Below are positions 8,639-18,183 of a DNA stretch of 64,000 bases, one piece after another. This DNA comes from Sneathiella chungangensis (lineage in GTDB: Bacteria > Pseudomonadota > Alphaproteobacteria > Sneathiellales > Sneathiellaceae), in assembly GCF_009882935.1 (NCBI RefSeq), contig NZ_WTVA01000003.1, positions 1-64,000 of the forward strand, in the 5' to 3' direction. The notes under the pieces are model-generated. The model did no database searches and was not told the DNA's origin. It worked only from the letters and a program-made list of their open reading frames with translations. A program made the translations under genes and the position numbers. How positions within the stretch are numbered: position 1 is the first letter of the stretch; each line of letters starts with the position of its first letter.

Positions 8639-9844
8639 TCACCCACGGCGGCTTTCTTCCGCAATGGCGGCGATGGTCCGGGTCAGCAGCTTGATATCGC
8701 TCCGGATTTCCTGAACCACCTGCTCGCGGCCATCTGCGGTCTCCTCCATCATGCGGACCATATGAACATCCAGATTGCGAAGATGATTGCGGCTTGCCTG
8801 ATCGAGACCGGCGCTTTCGGCGGATTTGGCGAGCCGTTCAAGAAGCGGTTTGAGTTCCGTCTGTCCTTCCGCAAGCTTGATCAGCAGGTCTTGCTCGGCG
8901 CGCATCTGGTCCGTCAGTGCTGCCAGCCGTTCGCTGAGATTGATCAGGGAATTCTCCGCCGAGCCGCGCTTGTCCTCATTCCGGGCGAGGGTGCGCTGGA
9001 GATTGTTGAGGCTTTCCGCCGTCTGCTCGAGCAGCGCCTGCACATAGGCGGGAACGCTCTGGTCGCCATCGGCGATGACGGTCGAGCCGGAGCTGGTGAA
9101 ACGGGTGATCGAGGTCAGCCATTCCTCAAGATCGCCGTAGAAGCGGTTCTGCGCCTGTCCTGCCTGCATATCCAGGAAGCCGAGGACCAGGGAGCCCGAG
9201 AGACCGAAGAGGGAGGATGAAAAGGCAACGGCCATGCCGGACAGCGGCTTTTCGAGGCCGAGCTTGAGATCATCGAAAATCTTGGTGAAATCGCCGCCGC
9301 CGCCGACATTGAGGGTCGAGATCGCACCGCCGACGGAATCCACCGTCTCCAGCAATCCCCAGAAGGTGCCGAGGAGGCCGAGAAAGACCAGCACGTTGAT
9401 CAGGTAGCGCGAAATGTCCCGCCCTTCGTCGAGGCGAGAACTGACGCTATCGAGCAGGGTGTTCATCGTGACGGCGCTGAGGCGGACGGGCCCCTTGCTG
9501 TCATTGAAGATTGTCGAGAGCGGAGCCAGCAGGCGCGGCGCACGCACGGTCGGTTGGCTTGAATCCAGTCGGCGCAGGCTTTGCGTCCAGTTAATCTCGC
9601 CCGACAGCATGAACACCTGACGGAAGATAAACAGGATACCAAACAGCAGTACAAGGATTATCAGACCGTTCAACAGCGGGTTGGCGAGAAACGCGGTCTG
9701 GATCTGCGGATAGAGAAAGGCCGAGATTGCGACGGCGATGCCGACAAAGATGACCATCCGGATGAGATGACGGCGCGGTTTCTTGATGTTGGGGGTTCCG
9801 GCCAGGCTATGGGTTTCGACGTTGGAATATGTGGACATGGTCAC
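8639..9844 (-). CDS. MotA/TolQ/ExbB family proton-channel-like protein
   Basis: 401-residue membrane protein. Two membrane helices lie near residues 27-80 and a second pair near 145-215, with the VFLGLLGTFWGLLETV helix characteristic of the MotA/TolQ/ExbB family. The remaining 180 residues are a soluble, helical tail with NLSERLAALTDQMRAEQDL. Large cytoplasmic tails are unusual for TolQ but known in MotA-like and ZorA-like proteins. The GTG at 9844 overlaps the stop of the upstream gene (GTGA); an ATG at 9838 is an equally possible start. It should form the ion channel with the OmpA-like gene 32 bases downstream. Confidence 0.75.
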   Translation of the reverse strand: MTMSTYSNVETHSLAGTPNIKKPRRHLIRMVIFVGIAVAISAFLYPQIQTAFLANPLLNGLIILVLLFGILFIFRQVFMLSGEINWTQSLRRLDSSQPTVRAPRLLAPLSTIFNDSKGPVRLSAVTMNTLLDSVSSRLDEGRDISRYLINVLVFLGLLGTFWGLLETVDSVGGAISTLNVGGGGDFTKIFDDLKLGLEKPLSGMAVAFSSSLFGLSGSLVLGFLDMQAGQAQNRFYGDLEEWLTSITRFTSSGSTVIADGDQSVPAYVQALLEQTAESLNNLQRTLARNEDKRGSAENSLINLSERLAALTDQMRAEQDLLIKLAEGQTELKPLLERLAKSAESAGLDQASRNHLRNLDVHMVRMMEETADGREQVVQEIRSDIKLLTRTIAAIAEESRRG

Positions 9845-10833
9845 CGTGTAATCAGTAATAGGTCAACGCGGTCAGACGGGCCGCCGCCTTCCGGCTCGCC
9901 GAGCGCTCTTACTTCGATCTGCCTGTTGTCAACGCCGAGCTCCATCAGCTTTGACCGAACGGCGAGCGCCCGCCCGAGCGACAGACGGCGCGCCGCACTG
10001 ACGCTGGCGCCGCTGCCATAGGCGAGAAGCTGCACATTCTCGCGCCCGCTTTCCTTCAGTGTCTCGGCAATGGCCTGAAGGCCGGCTTGCGCATCATCGG
10101 GAAGGTCTGCCGCATTCTCGGCGAAAAGGATGCGGGTGAGGTTTTCGGGCGATGCGGAGGGCGCCTTTGCCACCGTCGGGCCCGCGGAGGGCGCAATCGC
10201 GGCGAGCTGGATTTCCTCGTCCTTCGGCTCCGTCGTCACCGCCGGCGCGCTCGCCTCTGCAACGACGTTTTCATCCGGCGTTTTGGCAGGCTCGACAGCA
10301 TCCGTTGTCGGTGTCGGCGTCGGCGACGGCGTCGCTTCGGTAATCTTTTCCGCCGCATCGTTAGCGACTTCGGCTTTCATTCCCTCGGCCTTTTCGGGCG
10401 ACGGGATGGGGGCGGTATCCATCTTCACGACAGGCGTTGCCACCGCGTCGAATTTCGCCGCTTCCGTCGCGTCCGGCAGCTTTGCCGGATTAACGGGCGG
10501 TACTGGCACGGGAGTTACCGCCGCGACGTCGGTCTGCGATAGTGAAAGGGCGGGTTTGACGCGCGGCGTTACTACTTTTTCCGCTGGGGCCGCTGGCTTT
10601 TTCTTCTGCAACGAGGGCGGCGTCAGAACAATCACGGTTTCTCCGTCGATAATCCTGGTCGGCGCATGAACGAGCCGCGGCGCGGATTTAAGGGCATTCA
10701 GGTTGACCTCAACCGCCGGGCGCGCGGCGGTTTCCGCTTGGGCGGCACCGATGATTGGGGCGCACAAGGGAAGGGCGAACAGCAGCGAGACGAGCCAGGG
10801 GGCGGAATAAGCTGCCGAAGGCAATCTGGTCAT
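9841..10833 (-). CDS. secreted OmpA-like protein with Pro/Ala/Thr-rich linker
   Basis: 330-residue exported protein. I chose the ATG at 10833, which follows GGAGGGAG and opens a signal peptide (MTRLPSAAYSAPWLVSLLF, cleavage near AQAE). Residues about 60-220 are low-complexity Pro/Ala/Thr/Val/Glu sequence that could span the periplasm. The last 95 residues fold like an OmpA domain (ILFAENAADLPDD, RRLSLGRALAVRSKL, SDRVDLLLI), but the DGHTD-type peptidoglycan aspartate is replaced by AYGSGASV. First gene of the leftward envelope operon; its stop overlaps the MotA-like start, so the three products probably act together. Confidence 0.65.
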   Translation of the reverse strand: MTRLPSAAYSAPWLVSLLFALPLCAPIIGAAQAETAARPAVEVNLNALKSAPRLVHAPTRIIDGETVIVLTPPSLQKKKPAAPAEKVVTPRVKPALSLSQTDVAAVTPVPVPPVNPAKLPDATEAAKFDAVATPVVKMDTAPIPSPEKAEGMKAEVANDAAEKITEATPSPTPTPTTDAVEPAKTPDENVVAEASAPAVTTEPKDEEIQLAAIAPSAGPTVAKAPSASPENLTRILFAENAADLPDDAQAGLQAIAETLKESGRENVQLLAYGSGASVSAARRLSLGRALAVRSKLMELGVDNRQIEVRALGEPEGGGPSDRVDLLLITR

Positions 10834-11079
10834 TGGCTCCCTCCTTTCCTCCTGAATGTTACGCAACGTCCACCTGCGTACATAGTCCGCAATCAATATC
10901 CAACCTGCCAATGGAAAATGTCAACTTTGCGGCAGGTGGTCCACCGCGTAGCACAATAACTTAGGGAGCGCCGCGTCACAATCGTTTAGTTTTACGAAAG
11001 GTTTTTCCGGTATGACTGATTTTTCAGACTGTGGTGCGACGCAATTTATCAAAGAGTTCCTCAAGAGAAGGCCAAGGCC

Positions 11080-11292
11080 GTGAAACTAGACACAATAGCC
11101 CTTCTACTGGCGATTTTCGGTGGCGCGATTTATTTGCTGTTCCTGCTTTACGCCGGAGCGACCGCGCCATTTCCGTTCGGGTTCGTCTTTGTCATCGTTC
11201 TGGTTCTTGCCGGTTATTTGCTGTTCCGCGTTATTTGGCAGCGGAAAAATAACGCGGAAGACGATTACTACGAGAAAAATGTGGAAAAATGA
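11080..11292 (+). CDS. small two-helix membrane protein, unknown
   Basis: 70-residue protein with two hydrophobic stretches (about residues 5-25 and 31-49) and a charged tail of Lys, Asn, Glu and Asp residues. It starts with GTG eight bases after AGAAGG. Its stop overlaps the YbjQ start as ATGA, so the two are made together. I do not recognise a family. Confidence 0.6.
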   Translation: MKLDTIALLLAIFGGAIYLLFLLYAGATAPFPFGFVFVIVLVLAGYLLFRVIWQRKNNAEDDYYEKNVEK

Positions 11293-11624
11293 AAATGCAG
11301 ATCATGATTACGACAACGGATGAGATCAAGGGGCAGGAAATCGCCGAGGTCATCGGACTCGTGCGCGGCAATGTGATCCGCGCGAAGCATATCGGCACGG
11401 ATATTATCGCGGGCCTTAGAAATCTCGTTGGCGGGGAAGTTTCCGAATATACGAAAATGCTGGCCGAAGCCCGGGAACAGGCAACCGACCGCATGATCTC
11501 CGAGGCTCGCCTGAAAGGCGCGGACGCCATTGTTGGTATGCGGTTCGCAACATCGATGGTCGTTGCGGGGTCGGCGGAAATTCTCGCCTACGGCACCGCT
11601 GTCCGGCTGAAACACAAGGGTTAG
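11289..11624 (+). CDS. YbjQ family (DUF74/UPF0145) protein
   Basis: 111-residue member of the YbjQ/DUF74 family, a small alpha/beta fold that forms pentamers in solved structures and has no settled function. Family marks are TTDEIKGQEIAEVIGLVRGN (residues 9-28), the LVGGEVSEYTKMLAEARE core and GADAIVGMRFATS. The usual length is about 105 residues, so it is complete. Translationally coupled to the small membrane protein upstream; convergent with the MDR gene. Confidence 0.85.
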   Translation: MKMQIMITTTDEIKGQEIAEVIGLVRGNVIRAKHIGTDIIAGLRNLVGGEVSEYTKMLAEAREQATDRMISEARLKGADAIVGMRFATSMVVAGSAEILAYGTAVRLKHKG

Positions 11625-11634
11625 GGTCAGAGCC

Positions 11635-12651
11635 CTAGTAGTCTTCTTCACTCATCTCGACAACGCATTTTCCATCCACCTCGCGGTTGACGACCGCATC
11701 GAGGGCATCCACGAACCGATGCAGCGGGAAGCGGGCACCGATCTCGGGCTTGACGAGACCCTTTGCATACAGATCGAGGACGCCGGCCGCCATCTCGTCG
11801 AGGGCGTCGATATGTTCCCGTCGGGTGCCGCCCGGTGACCAGCCGAAGAAATGGCCGAGGTTGAAGCCCATCGCGGACGCATTTTTCAGCAGCAGCGTAT
11901 TGGCCGCGATATTCGGGATCGTGCCGCAGGCATAGCCGATGGTGAGCAGCCGGCCTTCCCAGGCGAGGGAGCGGATGGACTGGATCGTCACATCGCCGCC
12001 GATGCTGTCATAGACGACATCGACGCCGCGGCCATTGGTGATATCGAGCACGACATCGCGGAAGTTTTCCGTGCGGTGATCGATGACGTGATCGGCGCCG
12101 TGACGACGGGCCGTCTCGCAATGCTTTTCCCCGCCGGCAACGGCAATCACCGTCGCGCCGAGGGCCTTTCCGATCTCGACCGCGGCCATGCCGACCGCTC
12201 CGGCGGCGCCATGAACCAGCAATGTCTCGCCGCTCTGCAACTTGGCCCGGCGCACCAGCGCCCCGTAGGAGGTGTTGTAGGAGGTGATGATTGCCGACCC
12301 GACGGCGAAATCCATATCTTCCGGTATTTTCAGGCAGGCAACATCCTCGATACAGCAGAACCCGGCCGCGCCGCCGTGATCGACGCTGCACATGACATGA
12401 TCGCCGACGGCAACGCGGGTTACATTTTCGCCGACCGCATGGACGATGCCGGCAGCTTCCGTCGAGGGAATGTAGGGAAGGGGCGCCTTGCGCTGGTATT
12501 TTCCGGCGATGTTGAGGGTTGCGGCGAAGCTGACCCCCGCCGCCTTGTTGCGGACGACGACCTCACCGGGGCCGGGTTCGGGAACGGGAAGGGTATCGAG
12601 CTTCGCAACGTCTTTATAGTTGCCGAATTCATGGATGATGATAGCACGCAT
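11635..12651 (-). CDS. quinone oxidoreductase-like MDR family protein
   Basis: 338-residue medium-chain dehydrogenase/reductase of the NADPH:quinone oxidoreductase group. It has the GroES-like N-terminal domain with AAGVSFAATLNIAGKY, the cofactor loop GAAGAVG at residues 148-154, and GRGVDVVYDSIGG. The catalytic and structural zinc cysteines are absent, as expected for the quinone-reductase branch. The exact substrate is open. It lies 88 bases after suhB on the same strand and may be the last gene of that unit or separately expressed. Confidence 0.8.
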   Translation of the reverse strand: MRAIIIHEFGNYKDVAKLDTLPVPEPGPGEVVVRNKAAGVSFAATLNIAGKYQRKAPLPYIPSTEAAGIVHAVGENVTRVAVGDHVMCSVDHGGAAGFCCIEDVACLKIPEDMDFAVGSAIITSYNTSYGALVRRAKLQSGETLLVHGAAGAVGMAAVEIGKALGATVIAVAGGEKHCETARRHGADHVIDHRTENFRDVVLDITNGRGVDVVYDSIGGDVTIQSIRSLAWEGRLLTIGYACGTIPNIAANTLLLKNASAMGFNLGHFFGWSPGGTRREHIDALDEMAAGVLDLYAKGLVKPEIGARFPLHRFVDALDAVVNREVDGKCVVEMSEEDY

Positions 12652-12739
12652 GTCACGTTGGCCCTGACTTGTTATTGTTAATAGCCGGGCTTTAGAATAG
12701 AGAACCGCGCCCTAATTACAAGCCTTTGATTTAAATGAT

Positions 12740-13543
12740 CTATCGACCGAGCCGCAGTTCGCGGAAAATTTCCAGCATTGCACTGTTGACACCGGGATTG
12801 GTCGCCAGAATATCTCCCTTTTCGAGCATTCTCTCCCCGCCGTCGAGCTGGGTCACGAGCGCGCCCGCCTCCCGGGCGATGATGATGCCCGCGGCAATGT
12901 CCCATTCCTGCAGGTTCCGCTCCCAGAATCCGTCATATCGACCGGCAGCCACATAGGCGAGATCGAGGGAGGCGGCGCCGAAGCGGCGGACGCCCGCCGA
13001 TACTTCCATTACCCGCTCCAACTCCTTCAGGAACTTGCTGTGATCGGACTTCCCCTTGAAAGGAATGCCGGTCGCGAAAATGCTTTCGGCCATGCGGGTG
13101 CGGCTGGAGACGCGAAGACGGCGGTCGTTCATATGCGCGCCGCCGCCCTTTTCCGCCCAGAACAGCTCATCCTTCACGGGATCCAGAATGATCCCTGCGG
13201 TGATTTCCTTCCCCGTCTTGATGGCGATCGAAATGGCAAAATGCGGCAGGCCATGCAGGAAATTCGTCGTCCCGTCGAGCGGATCGATCACCCAGTAGTG
13301 AAGGTCATCCTTGGCCTTGACGCCTTCGCCCTCTTCGGTGATGAAACCGAAATCGGGGCGCAGGCGGGAGAGTTCCTCGCGCAGCGTCGCCTCGGCGGTG
13401 AGGTCGGCCTGGGTTACGAAATCCGCCGGGCCCTTTTTCGAAACCTGCAAATGCTCGACTTCGTTAAAGTCGCGAAGAAGCTTGCGCGATGCCTTGCGGG
13501 CCGCCAGTTCCATTGCGTTGATATCTGCGGATTTTCTCGCCAT
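12740..13543 (-). CDS. suhB: inositol monophosphatase family protein (SuhB-like)
   Basis: 267-residue Mg-dependent phosphatase of the inositol monophosphatase superfamily. The metal site is visible as GFITEEGEG (residues 67-73), DPLDGTTN (87-94) and a later EWDIAAG motif. SuhB proteins dephosphorylate inositol-1-phosphate and also bind the ribosomal-RNA antitermination complex in E. coli; which role dominates here is unknown. It sits 47 bases after efp on the same strand, a common alphaproteobacterial order. Confidence 0.88.
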   Translation of the reverse strand: MARKSADINAMELAARKASRKLLRDFNEVEHLQVSKKGPADFVTQADLTAEATLREELSRLRPDFGFITEEGEGVKAKDDLHYWVIDPLDGTTNFLHGLPHFAISIAIKTGKEITAGIILDPVKDELFWAEKGGGAHMNDRRLRVSSRTRMAESIFATGIPFKGKSDHSKFLKELERVMEVSAGVRRFGAASLDLAYVAAGRYDGFWERNLQEWDIAAGIIIAREAGALVTQLDGGERMLEKGDILATNPGVNSAMLEIFRELRLGR

Positions 13544-13590
13544 GGGCTTTTGCTTTGCTCTTTCGTCGGGACGCGGGGATTGCGCGGTTC

Positions 13591-14154
13591 TTAATCCGCC
13601 CGCTTGAGATACTCGGATGTTTCCGTGTTGACAACGATTTTCTCGCCGGTTCCGCAGAAAGGCGGCACCATGACGCGCATTCCGTTCTCCAGAATGGCCG
13701 GCTTGTAGGAGGACGCGGCGGTCTGTCCCTTCACCGTCGGTTCGGTTTCAGTAATCTCGAGCACCACCTGCTCGGGCAGGATCACGGTAAGCGGGCTGTC
13801 CTCGTGGAACTCAATCTCGACATCCATGCCATCCTGAAGGAAACCGGCGCGTTCGCCGACCATGTCCTTGGCGATGGAAACCTGTTCATAGGAACTGGTG
13901 TCCATGAAGGTCAGCATGTCGCCGTCCTCATAGAGGAACTGATGCGGCTTCTGTTCGAGGCGAACCTTTTCCACCGACTCGGAGGAGCGGAAGCGCTCGT
14001 TGAGCTTGCTGCCGTCGCGCAGGTTCTTGAGTTCCACCTGCAAATATGCGCCGCCCTTGCCCGGCTGCGTATGCTGGATTTTTACCGCAACCCAGAGGCC
14101 GCCCTTATGTTCGATCACATTGCCCGGGCGGATGGCATTTCCGTTAATTTTCAT
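13591..14154 (-). CDS. efp: translation elongation factor P
   Basis: 187-residue EF-P, which relieves ribosomes stalled on proline stretches. Domain I carries the tip loop PGKGGA with lysine 33, the form modified by beta-lysylation (EpmA/EpmB type) rather than arginine rhamnosylation. The C-terminal OB fold ends in [14 protein letters not shown]. Full length. TolA in this window is extremely proline-rich, a plausible local client. It lies between thiE and suhB in a leftward run. Confidence 0.96.
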   Translation of the reverse strand: MKINGNAIRPGNVIEHKGGLWVAVKIQHTQPGKGGAYLQVELKNLRDGSKLNERFRSSESVEKVRLEQKPHQFLYEDGDMLTFMDTSSYEQVSIAKDMVGERAGFLQDGMDVEIEFHEDSPLTVILPEQVVLEITETEPTVKGQTAASSYKPAILENGMRVMVPPFCGTGEKIVVNTETSEYLKRAD

Positions 14155-14190
14155 GGCTCGTTCACTCTTGTAAAAAAATCTGGCGGGAAA

Positions 14191-14853
14191 TTACCAGCTT
14201 GTCATCACCTTATCAATCACCTGATTAAAGGCGGCGACGGCATCTTTCGGGCCGCTTTCGAAATCCCAGACGCCGCTGGAAACAGCGAGGAAGTCGGCCC
14301 CGCTTTTCAACAGGATTTCAGCATTCTCCACTGTGATGCCGCCGATCGCGACAGAGGGGATCAATGTCGTCTCCGACCACCAGCCGAGAATCTCCGGGTC
14401 CGCCTTGACCGTTTCCGCCTTGGTGGTGGAGGGAAAGAAGGCGCCGAAAGCGACATAATCCGCCCCGGCTTCCCCGGCGGTCATCGCCAGATGTTTCGAG
14501 TTCTTGCAGGTCACCCCGATGATGGCATCGGGACCAAGAAGCGCCCGCGCCTTTTTGTAGGGCATGTCGTCCTGCCCGACATGAACGCCATCCACGGTAA
14601 GCTCGCGGGCGAGTTCGACATCATCATTCAGCAAAAAGGCGACACCGGCCTGTTCGGCGATCGGCATCAGGCGTTTCGTTGCGGCGATGATCTCCGTCGC
14701 CGGACGGTCTTTTAGGCGCAGCTGGAAACAGGCAACATCGCCGCCCGCAAGGGCCTCGCGAAAGGCCGTCTCGAAGGTATCGAGATCGATTTCCGGCGGC
14801 GAGATCAGGTAGAGACGGGGACGCTCCCGCCCTACATTAGGCACTGTCCCCAT
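14191..14853 (-). CDS. thiE: thiamine phosphate synthase
   Basis: 220-residue TIM-barrel enzyme joining hydroxymethylpyrimidine diphosphate and thiazole phosphate to thiamine phosphate. The [11 protein letters not shown] loop, [10 protein letters not shown], and [18 protein letters not shown] are family marks. I use the ATG at 14853; a TTG precedes it directly. It begins six bases after the aldolase stop, so it is embedded in the glycolytic operon rather than a thi operon. thiD is elsewhere (37502). No TPP riboswitch is seen in front of it. Confidence 0.9.
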   Translation of the reverse strand: MGTVPNVGRERPRLYLISPPEIDLDTFETAFREALAGGDVACFQLRLKDRPATEIIAATKRLMPIAEQAGVAFLLNDDVELARELTVDGVHVGQDDMPYKKARALLGPDAIIGVTCKNSKHLAMTAGEAGADYVAFGAFFPSTTKAETVKADPEILGWWSETTLIPSVAIGGITVENAEILLKSGADFLAVSSGVWDFESGPKDAVAAFNQVIDKVMTSW

Positions 14854-14859
14854 CAAGTA

Positions 14860-15870
14860 CTATTCCATGTCCGGTCTGTATTCGCCGTCGCGCGCCGCGC
14901 TGGTCAGCTTGGCGCGGTGATGGAATGCGGCCTGCGCGGCTTCGACATTTTCCGGCTTGCCCTGCCAGGTCTTGAGGGCGGAGGCTTGCAGCGCCCGACC
15001 GAAGGAATAGCTGATTTCCCAGGGGAACTTGCCCATCTGGTTCATCGCGTTGAGATGCATGGTTGCCTGCTGTTCGCTCTGGCCACCGGAGAGGAACACA
15101 ATGCCGGGCACGGCGGCGGGTACCGTCTGTTCGAAGCAGTAAAGCGTTTTTGACGCGACTTCCTCGACATCCGCCTGTTCGGGGCAGTCCGATCCGGAAA
15201 TCACCATATTGGGTTTGAGCAGCATCTGCTCGAGGACGACGCGCTGCTGGTAAAGCTCGTCGAAAACCGTTTTCAGCGTGGTTTCGGTGACCGCATAGCA
15301 TTCATCGATATTGTGATCGCCGTCCATCAGCACTTCCGGCTCGACGATGGGAACGAGGCCGGCTTCCTGACAGAGGGCGGCGTAGCGGGCCAGCGCATGG
15401 GAATTGACATCGATGCAATATTGGCTCGGGATGCCGTCCTTGATCGCAATCACCGCGCGCCATTTGGCGAACCGCGCGCCAAGTTCGCGATATTCATTGA
15501 GGCGCTCGCGCAGGCCGTCGAGCCCTTCGGTCACCAACTCACCGTCGGAAAAGGCGAGGGGTTTCGTGCCCTTGTCGACCTTGATGCCGGGAATAATTCC
15601 CTGCGCCTTGATCAGTTCCGTCAGCGGACGCCCGTCCGTTGCTTTTTGGCGGATCGTCTCGTCATAGAGGATGACGCCGCTGATAAAATCGCCGGCGCCT
15701 TTCGTCGAGAGCAGGAGTTCGCGGTAATCGCGGCGGGTTTCCTCCGTGCTTGGCGTATTGATGCTGTCGAGGCGCTTCTTGATGGTGCCGGTACTCTCAT
15801 CGGCGGCAAGAATGCCTTTGCTGGGCGCGACAAGCGCCTTCGCCACATCTTCAAGTTCCATGTCATCCAT
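14860..15870 (-). CDS. fda: class I fructose-bisphosphate aldolase
   Basis: 336-residue Schiff-base aldolase of the animal/plant-like class I family, splitting fructose 1,6-bisphosphate. Family marks are SKGILAADESTGTIKKRL near the N-terminus, LLKPNMVISG with the Schiff-base lysine, and FLSGGQSEQQATMHLNAMN for phosphate binding. I placed the start at the ATG at 15870, eight bases after AGGAGG; the GTG nine bases upstream would abut that ribosome site with no spacing. Twenty to thirty bases after pgk, in the tkt-gap-pgk-fda order. Confidence 0.94.
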   Translation of the reverse strand: MDDMELEDVAKALVAPSKGILAADESTGTIKKRLDSINTPSTEETRRDYRELLLSTKGAGDFISGVILYDETIRQKATDGRPLTELIKAQGIIPGIKVDKGTKPLAFSDGELVTEGLDGLRERLNEYRELGARFAKWRAVIAIKDGIPSQYCIDVNSHALARYAALCQEAGLVPIVEPEVLMDGDHNIDECYAVTETTLKTVFDELYQQRVVLEQMLLKPNMVISGSDCPEQADVEEVASKTLYCFEQTVPAAVPGIVFLSGGQSEQQATMHLNAMNQMGKFPWEISYSFGRALQASALKTWQGKPENVEAAQAAFHHRAKLTSAARDGEYRPDME

Positions 15871-15899
15871 TTTCTTCACCTCCTGTTTTTAAGGCGTGA

Positions 15900-17093
15900 T
15901 CAGCGGGCAAGCGCCGCGACGCCCGGAAGGGTCTTGCCTTCCATCCATTCAAGGAAGGCGCCGCCCGCCGTCGAGATATAGCTCAGCCCGTCCGTCACGC
16001 CCGCCTTCGCCAGCGCCGAAACCGTGTCACCGCCGCCGGCAACGGAAACCAGGGTGCTCGCCTTCGTCCGCTTCTCAACTTCCCGGGCAACCGCGATGGT
16101 GCCGTCGCCGAACGGATCGATCTCGAAGGCGCCGAGGGGGCCGTTCCAGATCAGGGTTTTGATTGTCGCGAGACGTTCTTGCAGCAGCGTAACAGATTCC
16201 GGCCCGACATCGAGAATCATTTCATCCCCTTTGACGTCATTCACATTGGCGGCCCGGTTGGCGGCGCCCGCCTTGAATTCCCGGGCGAGGACGACGTGGG
16301 ATGGAAGCAGGATATCGCAGCCGACTTTCTCGGCTTTCGCCAGAATTTCATTTGCGGTTCCGGCGAGGTCATGCTCACAGAGGGAGGCGCCGACATTGAC
16401 GCCCTTCGCGTTCAGGAAGGTATTGGCCATGCCGCCGCCGATCACCAGCACATCGACCTTTTCGATCAAGTTGAAGAGAAGATCAAGCTTGCTGGAGATT
16501 TTCGCGCCGCCGACAATAGCCATGACCGGGCGTACCGGCTTTTCGAGCGCCTTGGTAAGGGCGGTCAGTTCCGCCTCCATATTGCGTCCGGCATAGGCGG
16601 GCAACAGGCGGGCAATCGCCTCGGTCGAGGCATGCGCCCGGTGGGAGCAGGAAAAGGCGTCGTTCACATAGACGTCGCCAGCGGCGGCGAGGGCTTTTGC
16701 GAAGTCCGGATCGTTCGTTTCCTCGCCCGCGTGGAAGCGGACATTCTCGGCCAGCAGGATATCGCCCGCCTTGGCCGAGGCGACCGCCGCGGTAACTGCG
16801 GGACCGATGCAGTCATCGATAAAGGTGACCGGCCGCTTCAGGTGAGCGGCAAGGCCATCGGCGATGGGACGGAGAGACATTTCCGGCACGACCTTGCCTT
16901 TCGGCCGTCCGAAGTGACTGAGCAGCAGGACTTTCGCGCCCTTGTCCGCCAGTTCCTTCAGGGTCGGCAGGATCCGGTCGATGCGGGTGAAGTCGGAAAT
17001 CTTTCCTCCCTCCACCGGCACATTGAGATCGACACGCACAAGAACCGTTTTGCCGCCGGCCTCCAGATCATCGAGGGTCCTGAAATCCACCAT
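15900..17093 (-). CDS. pgk: phosphoglycerate kinase
   Basis: 397-residue glycolytic kinase moving phosphate between 1,3-bisphosphoglycerate and ADP. The N-terminal domain shows [20 protein letters not shown] and [10 protein letters not shown], and the C-terminal nucleotide domain shows GGGDTVSAL near the end. Length is standard. GGAG precedes the ATG by eight bases. It follows gap by 25 bases in the central-carbon operon. Confidence 0.97.
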   Translation of the reverse strand: MVDFRTLDDLEAGGKTVLVRVDLNVPVEGGKISDFTRIDRILPTLKELADKGAKVLLLSHFGRPKGKVVPEMSLRPIADGLAAHLKRPVTFIDDCIGPAVTAAVASAKAGDILLAENVRFHAGEETNDPDFAKALAAAGDVYVNDAFSCSHRAHASTEAIARLLPAYAGRNMEAELTALTKALEKPVRPVMAIVGGAKISSKLDLLFNLIEKVDVLVIGGGMANTFLNAKGVNVGASLCEHDLAGTANEILAKAEKVGCDILLPSHVVLAREFKAGAANRAANVNDVKGDEMILDVGPESVTLLQERLATIKTLIWNGPLGAFEIDPFGDGTIAVAREVEKRTKASTLVSVAGGGDTVSALAKAGVTDGLSYISTAGGAFLEWMEGKTLPGVAALAR

Positions 17094-17118
17094 ACTCTCG
17101 CTCCGTCCCGATTGCCCG

Positions 17119-18126
17119 TTAGCCGGCGTTCGCCATGGCGATAGCCGTATCGCTCATCCGGTTGGAGAAGCCCCATTCGTTGTCGTACCAGCTCAGCACG
17201 CGGACGAAGGTGCCGTCGATCACCTGCGTCTGCGTCAGATCGAAGGTGGAGGAGGCGGGCGCGTGATTGAAGTCGATGGAAACGACCGGGTCGTTGCTGA
17301 TGTCGAGAACGCCCTTGAGGCGGCCGTTCGCGGCTTCGGTGATCGCGGCGTTGATTTCCTCTTTCGTCGTGGCCTTGCCGGCAACGAAGGTCAGGTCGAT
17401 CATCGAGACATTCGGCGTCGGCACACGTACCGAGGTGCCGTCCAGCTTGCCGGCAAGTTCCGGCAGCACCAGTCCGACCGCCTTGGCAGCGCCGGTCGAG
17501 GTCGGGATCATCGACATGGCGGCGGCACGGGCACGGCGAAGGTCGCTATGCAGCGTGTCGAGAACCGGCTGGTCCCCTGTATAGGCATGTATGGTCGTCA
17601 TGAAGCCATGAACGAGACCGACCGAGTCATTGAGAACCTGGGCCACCGGCGCGAGGCAGTTGGTTGTGCAGGAGGCGTTGGAGACAACCTTGTGCTCCTT
17701 CGTCAGCTTGTCATGGTTGACGCCATAGACGACGGTCAGGTCGACATCGGTGCCCGGCGCGGAGATCAGGACTTTCTTGGCGCCCGCCTGGAGATGCTTG
17801 GCGGCGGCATCGCGTTTGGTGAAGATGCCGGTGCATTCGAAGGCGATATCGACATTGAGATCGCCCCACGGCAGGTTGGCCGGATCGCGTTCCGCCGAGA
17901 CCTTGATCGGGCCGCGCCCCAGATCGATGCTGTCGCCGGAAACCGTCACGGTGCCCGGATAGCGGCCATGCACGCTGTCATATTTCAGAAGATGGGCATT
18001 GGCCTCGACCGAACCAAGATCGTTGATGCCAACAACTTCCACATCGGTGCGGCCGGATTCATAAATCGCCCGAAGGATATTCCGTCCAATCCGCCCAAAA
18101 CCGTTAATTGCTACACGAACAGTCAT
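17119..18126 (-). CDS. gap: type I glyceraldehyde-3-phosphate dehydrogenase
   Basis: 335-residue GAPDH. The Rossmann start NGFGRIGRN is at residues 8-16, and the active cysteine is C153 in SNASCTTNC. An aspartate after strand beta-2 (INDLG) points to NAD rather than NADP preference. The C-terminal [12 protein letters not shown] is intact. AGGAG lies upstream of the ATG. It lies between tkt and pgk, so triose-phosphate oxidation and ATP formation are made from one transcript. Confidence 0.97.
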   Translation of the reverse strand: MTVRVAINGFGRIGRNILRAIYESGRTDVEVVGINDLGSVEANAHLLKYDSVHGRYPGTVTVSGDSIDLGRGPIKVSAERDPANLPWGDLNVDIAFECTGIFTKRDAAAKHLQAGAKKVLISAPGTDVDLTVVYGVNHDKLTKEHKVVSNASCTTNCLAPVAQVLNDSVGLVHGFMTTIHAYTGDQPVLDTLHSDLRRARAAAMSMIPTSTGAAKAVGLVLPELAGKLDGTSVRVPTPNVSMIDLTFVAGKATTKEEINAAITEAANGRLKGVLDISNDPVVSIDFNHAPASSTFDLTQTQVIDGTFVRVLSWYDNEWGFSNRMSDTAIAMANAG

Positions 18127-18183
18127 TTTCTTCTACTCCTGATTACCCAAGTGACGCCGTTTACCGGCGATTTTCATCCAAGT

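Noticed and set aside
7146-8714. 522-codon rightward open frame
   Set aside because: Antisense to the coiled-coil OmpA-like gene; its apparent helical repeats mirror the coiled-coil codons.
7245-10833. Zorya anti-phage system (ZorA/ZorB)
   Set aside because: The MotA-like and OmpA-like pair resembles ZorAB, but no ZorC, ZorD helicase or ZorE nuclease is nearby; glycosyltransferases and an OmpA-like protein are, so an envelope role is more likely.
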